Shown: one piece after another, positions 36,266 to 64,000 of the stretch
How the letters are laid out: each line of letters opens with the position of its first letter
Position numbering within the stretch: the first letter of the stretch is position 1
Made by a program: the position numbers and the translations under genes
From: Amphiura filiformis
Lineage: Eukaryota > Echinodermata > Ophiuroidea > Amphilepidida > Amphiuridae
NCBI RefSeq assembly: GCF_039555335.1
Contig: NC_092631.1
Location: forward strand, 15,476,305-15,540,304
Length of the DNA: 64,000 nucleotides
Direction: 5' to 3'
The notes under the pieces: model-generated
Told to the model about the DNA's origin: nothing
The model's input: the letters and a program-made list of their open reading frames with translations, nothing else
Database searches by the model: none

Positions 36266-37499
36266 GGTCATGTTTTTTATACTGGGACCCTAAAAAAGGT
36301 GGTGCTGTCACATTTTGCTAGATCATTTTGTCTTCTTATTCCTATATTTTTGCTAAAATTCATCATGAACAAATGGTTTTGGTCTTATTTTGAAGATAAA
36401 TTATTAATCTAATGAATTAATAACAAATACAATTAAATAAATGTATTAATTAATTACTACAGCTTAATTAAGTTAATTAGTCAGGGTGGTGCCGGAAGTG
36501 GAGGAGCCGAAGCGGAGGAGCTCTATGTAAATCCAATGGGAAGTTGGTGTGCATTAATAAAATTCATGCACTTTGGTGCCTAGTAGAAGTAAAAATGCAG
36601 TTTCATAGTTTTACCTAGTTTTTTAACTTTCAAACTATAATTGCTTAATAGTTAATCTTAATAAACTTTAGTAATTAAGGATTTAACGAGCTTTTAATTA
36701 ATGCAGTGGAATATGTGTGTCATGCAATTCAATAGAATTCAGGATATAGGATAGGTTTTCATAAATAGATGGACTTTTAAATTGTTTTATCTTTGAAATA
36801 TCTATAAATATGTCTTCTCAAAGGAGATTATTACAGTCAAAGGATTAATCTGATGACATATTGATCTCTGGTTATTGTTAAATAGTTTGTTGATGTAGGC
36901 TTTAGAATTATGCATGTATATGCCTATGTACCATTGTTACAAATTACTTTATATTGATTTTTGGAACACCCTTTATGGGAATTAAATATTTAAATGTGAT
37001 ATTATAGCAATTCTTTAAACTATTTTGAATATATTTTCCAAATTCAAAGTGCATTTGATTACAAATGCTACAATTAATGACCCTTTTACATTAAATTAAG
37101 CAATTTAAATACAACTTTTTTAATACCTTGTATAACACAATGGGCTTAACAAATATGGTGCAACCTATATATTTAATGAAAGGGCTAATTGCATACATTC
37201 CAAATATCAAGTTCATTTTCCAATTTAATATACTATGTAGAAATATTGGAGTGGTAAAGAAATGTTATTTTTTGGTACTTTTCATTGGAATCACCCTGTA
37301 TATTTTTTTGGCACACCCTGTATATCCATTCAAACTTTACAGATTTGTAATCCTGACAATATATGCTTTCTAAAAATGTATAACTTTACATAGTTTAGGA
37401 TAAAACTTTTTGAAATATAATCAGAAATACAAAAAGGAGTTGATTTTTGACAAATTGCAAGATGTGACACAATTGGGTCCCACCTCAAAAAACATGACC
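36266..37499. mobile_element. GGYC family element II, AGAT target duplication
   Basis: Ends GGTCATGTTTTTT...AAAAAACATGACC with GGGACCC inside both. AGAT at 36262-36265 and again at 37500-37503. 1234 bp, noncoding, with the same caccctgtat words. Confidence 0.85.
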
Positions 37500-37503
37500 A
37501 GAT

Positions 37504-38209
37504 GCTGTATTTATTGAGTTATCGTGTACCTAAATCATCATTTTACCGAGAAAATGAACATTGAAATAATGGCCGTTGAAGTTTAAAGTGGTCACATTTT
37601 GCACTTTCATAAAGGAGAATGCGGCAGTTTTTATTTTTCTACCTTACATTACATAAACATCGGGTAAATCCACGGCCCCTTGAGAAGTTTGAGCGAAATC
37701 CATTCATAACTTGATATTTAAATCGGGGGAAAGAAATTGAAAAAACCCACATTTTATCAGCTAAAACGGAGCCATTTGACCATTAGGTTTTTGTGCTTCC
37801 GTGGTGTTTCCATAAGATGCATCGTGTGTGCGTAGCGTATTTGTGCGTTAACAAATTGCGCGATGCGTTGTTGCGCACGTGTACCCTGCTGGAGTGCTGG
37901 TACAACAAAGATTTTCTTTCCTTTTCAATTTCAAACACGAGTGGAATAGTGAAATAAAATCCTTAAAATATTGCAGTTGGAGTTTACAAATCTGGATTTT
38001 CATTCCTTGTATTTATAAAAACATAACAAAGTACAAACATATCAAAAAAACTCAATTTTGCGAAAGAAACAATGTCTAGAGTACACAGCTGCCTTAATGG
38101 AATTGCTATCAAAAGCAAAATCCCTCTAAAATTCCATGTGCGATTGTCTTATCACCAGGCATAAAAAATCATATATTTGGGTCAAGTGAAGTATAGAATT
38201 AGAAAACAT
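37504..38209. other. Stretch between transposons
   Basis: Contains a GC-richer word run gtgtgcgtagcgtatttgtg near 37827. No gene recognised. Confidence 0.35.
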
Positions 38210-38213
38210 ATTT

Positions 38214-39248
38214 GGCCACACGTTTTGAACTCGCCACCCAAAAATGGTGGTTTTGTTACGCTTTTCCAAATCGAGACTCGTTCAAATTGTTATATCTCTG
38301 CTTAAACAAAAGGTATTGTAGTGTGTTTGGTGTCATGTTGTAGCTAAATGAGTGACCTAACAGACCTCCAAAGGAGAATTGTTTATCAGCTAAGATAGTG
38401 GAGTTATAATTTTTTGAGTTCAGAATGGCCGAGGTGGTTGTTGTGGCGGTGGCGGTGGCGGTATGTACAAAGTCTATGAGAAATATAGTGCACGTTGAAT
38501 CAACTGATCATATCTTTGCATCCATATGGGCTACAGGCATGGTTAAGAGCTCTTGTGAAAGGTTATTAATTATGCTAATTGTTTTTAATCATTTTGAACT
38601 CTTTATGATTGGTTTAGTCTATAAAATACAAACTTTTACGTACAAAACTACCCGTTTTCATATTAAACACTGTAGTAAGCAATGCGGATGTCTTCAAAAT
38701 CTAAAAGTTGCTGTAAATATTTCATTACTTATCCTATAGTCAAAGTATACATTTTCTGAGAGGAAATTTGATGAGGAATCTAAATATGGACTTACTTTTT
38801 CTGTATGGGTTAGGGGTAAAATGTTTCAGTTCAAAATATGTTGAATTGTAAAAAATTTGAACATATTTTGGGACACCCTGTATTCTGAGATTACCAAACA
38901 GCTGTGATTTTTTTCTTCCCATGTCAGTAGGCCCCCCAACCTCTAACCAAATCAATGTTGTTTACTTTCAGTTTATAACTGCAAGTTAGTAATAAGCAAT
39001 GCATTAAGTGACCCATTTTTTATTTGGAATTTTTTTATTCCACCCTGTATAACTTCATGGTCACCCTGTACAATGAGTTGAAATGTGTATATTTGAATTG
39101 CTTATGCCTTCAGCTTTTCAAAAATGTATACTTTTGCTAGTTTAGGGTTGATAGTTGTGTAGATATTCTAATTTGAAACTTGATTGGTGTAAAAATTCAT
39201 AATATTTGTGATGTAACGCTAAGGGTGGCGAGTTCAAAACACACGGCC
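38214..39248. mobile_element. GGYC family element III, ATTT target duplication
   Basis: Ends GGCCACACG and CACACGGCC extend inward as gttttgaactcgccaccc inverted. ATTT at 38210-38213 and again at 39249-39252. 1035 bp. Shares aggaaatttgatgaggaa with element I and the caccctgtat words with both. Confidence 0.85.
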
Positions 39249-39779
39249 ATTTATGTAGGTTTCCTTGACCAGCCTGTTCTTTTAAATTTCTATGTAAAAT
39301 ATGTATGAGTTCTAGGTGAATTTGGTTGACTAGCAAATGTGTTAACTAAGGTTTGCCTGGCATACCTACAATCACTACATGATTGTTTACACATTCATGT
39401 ACAGCCATGCATGCATGACATTGACAGTTTCTGGATTCACATTTAGATAAAACTATAAACATGATAAAGCTTATCTTGAATACTTACCATTCGATTGCGA
39501 GATGCGTTCTAATTGCTGCCTTTAGAAAGATAATAAACTGCTTATTTATCTCAACGTATTATTCGACATTTTCATCATTTTTATGAAAAGAAAAACGTAA
39601 CATAAACAAGGTGTGTTTTGACTTCTGGATGCACAAACCAAATTAACCACAATGCGGAAGTTGAGAATAAAATGACCTCTCATTGACCTAAATTGACCTG
39701 TCAGTCACATTATGGAGTTTCCACCTGCGAGTTTTTATTATGCGAGGGTGCATAGGAGTTGCTTTGCACTTTGAATAGA

Positions 39780-40328
<549 letters not shown>

Positions 40329-40352
40329 ACATAGCCGAAAAACTTACATGTT

Positions 40353-41340
40353 AAGGGATGGCGTATGAACGTTTGGACAGTGTTTATTGTGGGACATCAG
40401 AGCACTTCAGACATATCGAATTGCATTCTGAATACGAAGAATGTCCTTCTGATATCAAATAATTTTGATTTTTTGAAATTCGCAATTTAATACACATTAT
40501 ATGGCAAATCATTAAAAATTGATATTTTTGATATTTAACAGTACTTGAAGTAAACTTTATAAATCTGATGATTTATATTTAAAGTGTATGTAGGTGGGAT
40601 GAAAAGCCGACGATCAATTGACCTTTCATATTGAAGATATGGATTTTTTCCCAAAACACAAAAAAAATTAGGTCTTTTGGGGAAAAAAATCCATATCTTC
40701 AATATGAAAGGTCAAAATTTTCAATTGACCGTCGGCTTTTCCTCCCTGCTACATACACTTTAAAGGGGTACTACACCTGTGGTAAATTTGTGACTATTTT
40801 TGCATTTTTCTCAAAAATTAATAACAAACTGGTAACAAAATTTATGTATATTATTGGGGCAAGGAATCCATTTACTACACTGAAATTTCAGTGACTCAAG
40901 ACAAGCAGTTCCGTATATATGATAGGAAACAAGGTACACCCTATAGCGGTACCTTATTTCTTATCATAAATAACAAACCGCTTGTCTTGGGTAACTGAAA
41001 TTCCAGATTCATTGCCCCTATAATATACATAACTTTTGTTACCACTGTGTTATTAGTTTTGGAGAAAAATGCAAAAATAGACACAAATTTATCGAGGGGT
41101 GTAGTACCCCCTTAAGAATATATCATTAGATTTATAGAATTTACTTCGAGGACTGTTATATATCAAAATTTGAAAAATATCAAATTTTTATAATTTGTCA
41201 TAAAATTTGTATTATATTGTGATTTTCAAAAATGAACATTATTTGATAACAGAAAGACATGCTTCGTATTCAGAATGCAATTCGATAGGTCTGAGGTGCT
41301 CTCATGTCCCACAAAAAATACTGTCGAAACGCAATAAACG
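40353..41340. repeat. tatgaacgtttgg-ended MITE with nested TTAA MITE
   Basis: Left end TTAAGGGATGGCGTATGAAC. The body matches 16380-17005 closely, but is interrupted at 40764-41111. The right end reads ctgtcgaaacgcaataaacg as at 16970. Confidence 0.75.
40764..41111. mobile_element. GGGGTACTACACC MITE, copy 1, TTAA target
   Basis: 348 bp with inverted ends (ggggtactacacc / ggtgtagtacccc), TTAA on both sides. The sister repeat at 16750-16756 shows the unfilled site ctttaagaat. Confidence 0.85.
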
Positions 41341-41492
41341 CTCGTGTGTTTTATTTATTTACGTTATTCCTTTTAAATTGATATATTTTCTAGAAGGCAG
41401 CATGCAACTTCGAAAGATGAAAGTGTCTCCTTGAGTTTATGAACTTCACATTTACTGTGCGAATGCTCATTAAAATAACTGTTCTCTATCAG

Positions 41493-41497
41493 CCAAT
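41493..41497 (+). promoter_or_regulatory. CCAAT box upstream of MCM3
   Basis: agccaatcaaatg about 190 bases before the start codon; NF-Y-type element by sequence only. Confidence 0.35.
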
Positions 41498-41549
41498 CAA
41501 ATGACGAGAATGAGTTAAAGGCCCGGGCATTTAATCACATGTGCCATGT

Positions 41550-41557
41550 GGCGCGAA
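41550..41557 (-). promoter_or_regulatory. E2F-like site 1 of MCM3
   Basis: GGCGCGAA reads TTCGCGCC on the minus strand, an E2F/DP-type half-palindrome, 127 bases before the ATG. MCM genes are classic E2F targets. Confidence 0.5.
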
Positions 41558-41568
41558 GACAACAAAAC

Positions 41569-41577
41569 CCCGCGAAA
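41569..41577 (-). promoter_or_regulatory. E2F-like site 2 of MCM3
   Basis: CCCGCGAAA reads TTTCGCGGG on the minus strand, 11 bases after the first site. The pair supports G1/S control. Confidence 0.5.
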
Positions 41578-41683
41578 CTCACAACAACACACCGCTGTTC
41601 GGAGTCTGTGTGATCAACTTCTCGCAACCGAAAATCGTTTTTGCCGTGTTTTTTCCCAAGAATAAAGCATCTAGAATTGTAAA

Positions 41684-63000
<21,317 letters not shown>

Positions 63001-64000
63001 AGTGACTATAACAAGAACTTGAAAAGATACAAAGGACTTGCATAGATTTAGTGAGCAGAGTGCAAGATCATCGTAAAGTGCAGTAGAATATGATAGCTGC
63101 CATATGTAAAACATTTGTTTGCAGCACAATTTCCTCATTGTAAATGGTTGATGTTACTTACATGATGGCTGCTAACATAACCCAAGATATCACTTTGATT
63201 ATATATGCGATATGATTAAGCAAAATCAGTTGGAAATTTTGGATTTTGAGGTATAGCCCATTTCCTTTGTTTGGCTATGTTTTGGAAACTTTTGAACTGG
63301 TTCAATTTCAATGGGGTTTTCTGCAAAATCCAGCTTTGAAAATGCTTTTTAATAGAAACTGACATCTGAATAGAATCTGGCACACATGGCATTTCTGTTG
63401 AAGAAAAGTCTCAAATCAATCATGTTTTGACTGAGAAACAACACTACCTAGCCCCAGTCTGTACAGAATGGCTGGTGTGCTGCTAACATTGAGAAATGTA
63501 ACAACTACTAAAGTTGTTGATATGAATAATTGTAAAAAAAATTCTGTGTACCCAATGATGATCATCGAGTGCGAAGAAGCAGCAGTCTCCTCCACCCCCT
63601 TCACGCTTGATGACCAACCATCATGTTGTCATAATTGTTGATCAGCCGTGCAGCATGCTTGTTATAATCTGAAGAATTTGGAAATTAAGTTTTAAACGCT
63701 GGTTACAAAAACAAACAAACATGCTAATGCATAATTCAAAGCTTACATTGTAATCATTGCAGGATTTTCCTGTAATAATCATTTTTGCATAGTGCTCATT
63801 TGCTTGCAAATCATTCTTGTGCACCCATCTTTATTGACAGGAGATTTCAGACTTTGTATCAATTAAAAATTGAACAACTTTGACTAAAATATTCTGGATA
63901 TGCACGTACATGCACACTTTTGCTACACATACAAATATTTAAATATTTCTTAAGGCCATACATGGTCACGTTGAAGTCACTATCCACACCATAACCTATA
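63001..64000 (+). other. MCM3 3' UTR and downstream
   Basis: No AATAAA was found in the first 860 bases; ATTAAA at 63862-63867 is a possible weak polyadenylation signal. No gene recognised. Confidence 0.35.

Overview
This is a metazoan nuclear window: AT-rich, intron-rich and packed with short transposons. Frequent aggcctac/taggcctat words, tRNA-derived SINE pieces, a GIY-YIG Penelope-like remnant and the proteins encoded suggest a marine deuterostome invertebrate, most likely an echinoderm. The species is inferred, not proven.

Three host genes can be supported. (1) Positions 1401-10714, minus strand: a six-exon gene of the UPF0193 family (human C22orf23/EVG1), with its 3' end beyond the left edge. 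Its intron 4 carries decayed tandem copies of coding exon 4. (2) Positions 24614-26353, minus strand: a single-exon 579-residue protein with eight C2H2 zinc fingers. (3) Positions 41684-63000, plus strand: a complete 18-exon MCM3 gene encoding 827 residues, the MCM3 subunit of the MCM2-7 replicative helicase. All 17 introns have GT-AG ends and phases that join, and two E2F-like sites lie just upstream of the start codon.

The rest is mobile and repetitive DNA. From 2.2 to 3.4 kb there is a Penelope-like remnant between long inverted arms. From 11 to 24 kb there are palindromic MITEs, a 34-bp minisatellite and a pair of 495-bp direct repeats. From 27.6 to 40.4 kb the DNA is almost wholly transposon: a hAT-type MITE splitting a SINE, a 3-kb terminal-inverted-repeat element with nine copies of one 10-bp motif, a long inverted repeat holding a LINE tail, a roughly 980-bp TA-target element carrying a nested insertion, and three relatives of a GGYC-ended family with 4-bp target duplications. 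The MCM3 introns hold more of the same families, including a second copy of the 980-bp element, inverted and carrying a different, Helitron-like insertion.

The most informative structure is that pair of 980-bp elements (33759-35803 and 43325-45083). Each preserves the empty site of the insertion carried by the other, so both nested elements can be bounded exactly without outside data. No operon, CRISPR array or prokaryotic defence system is present.
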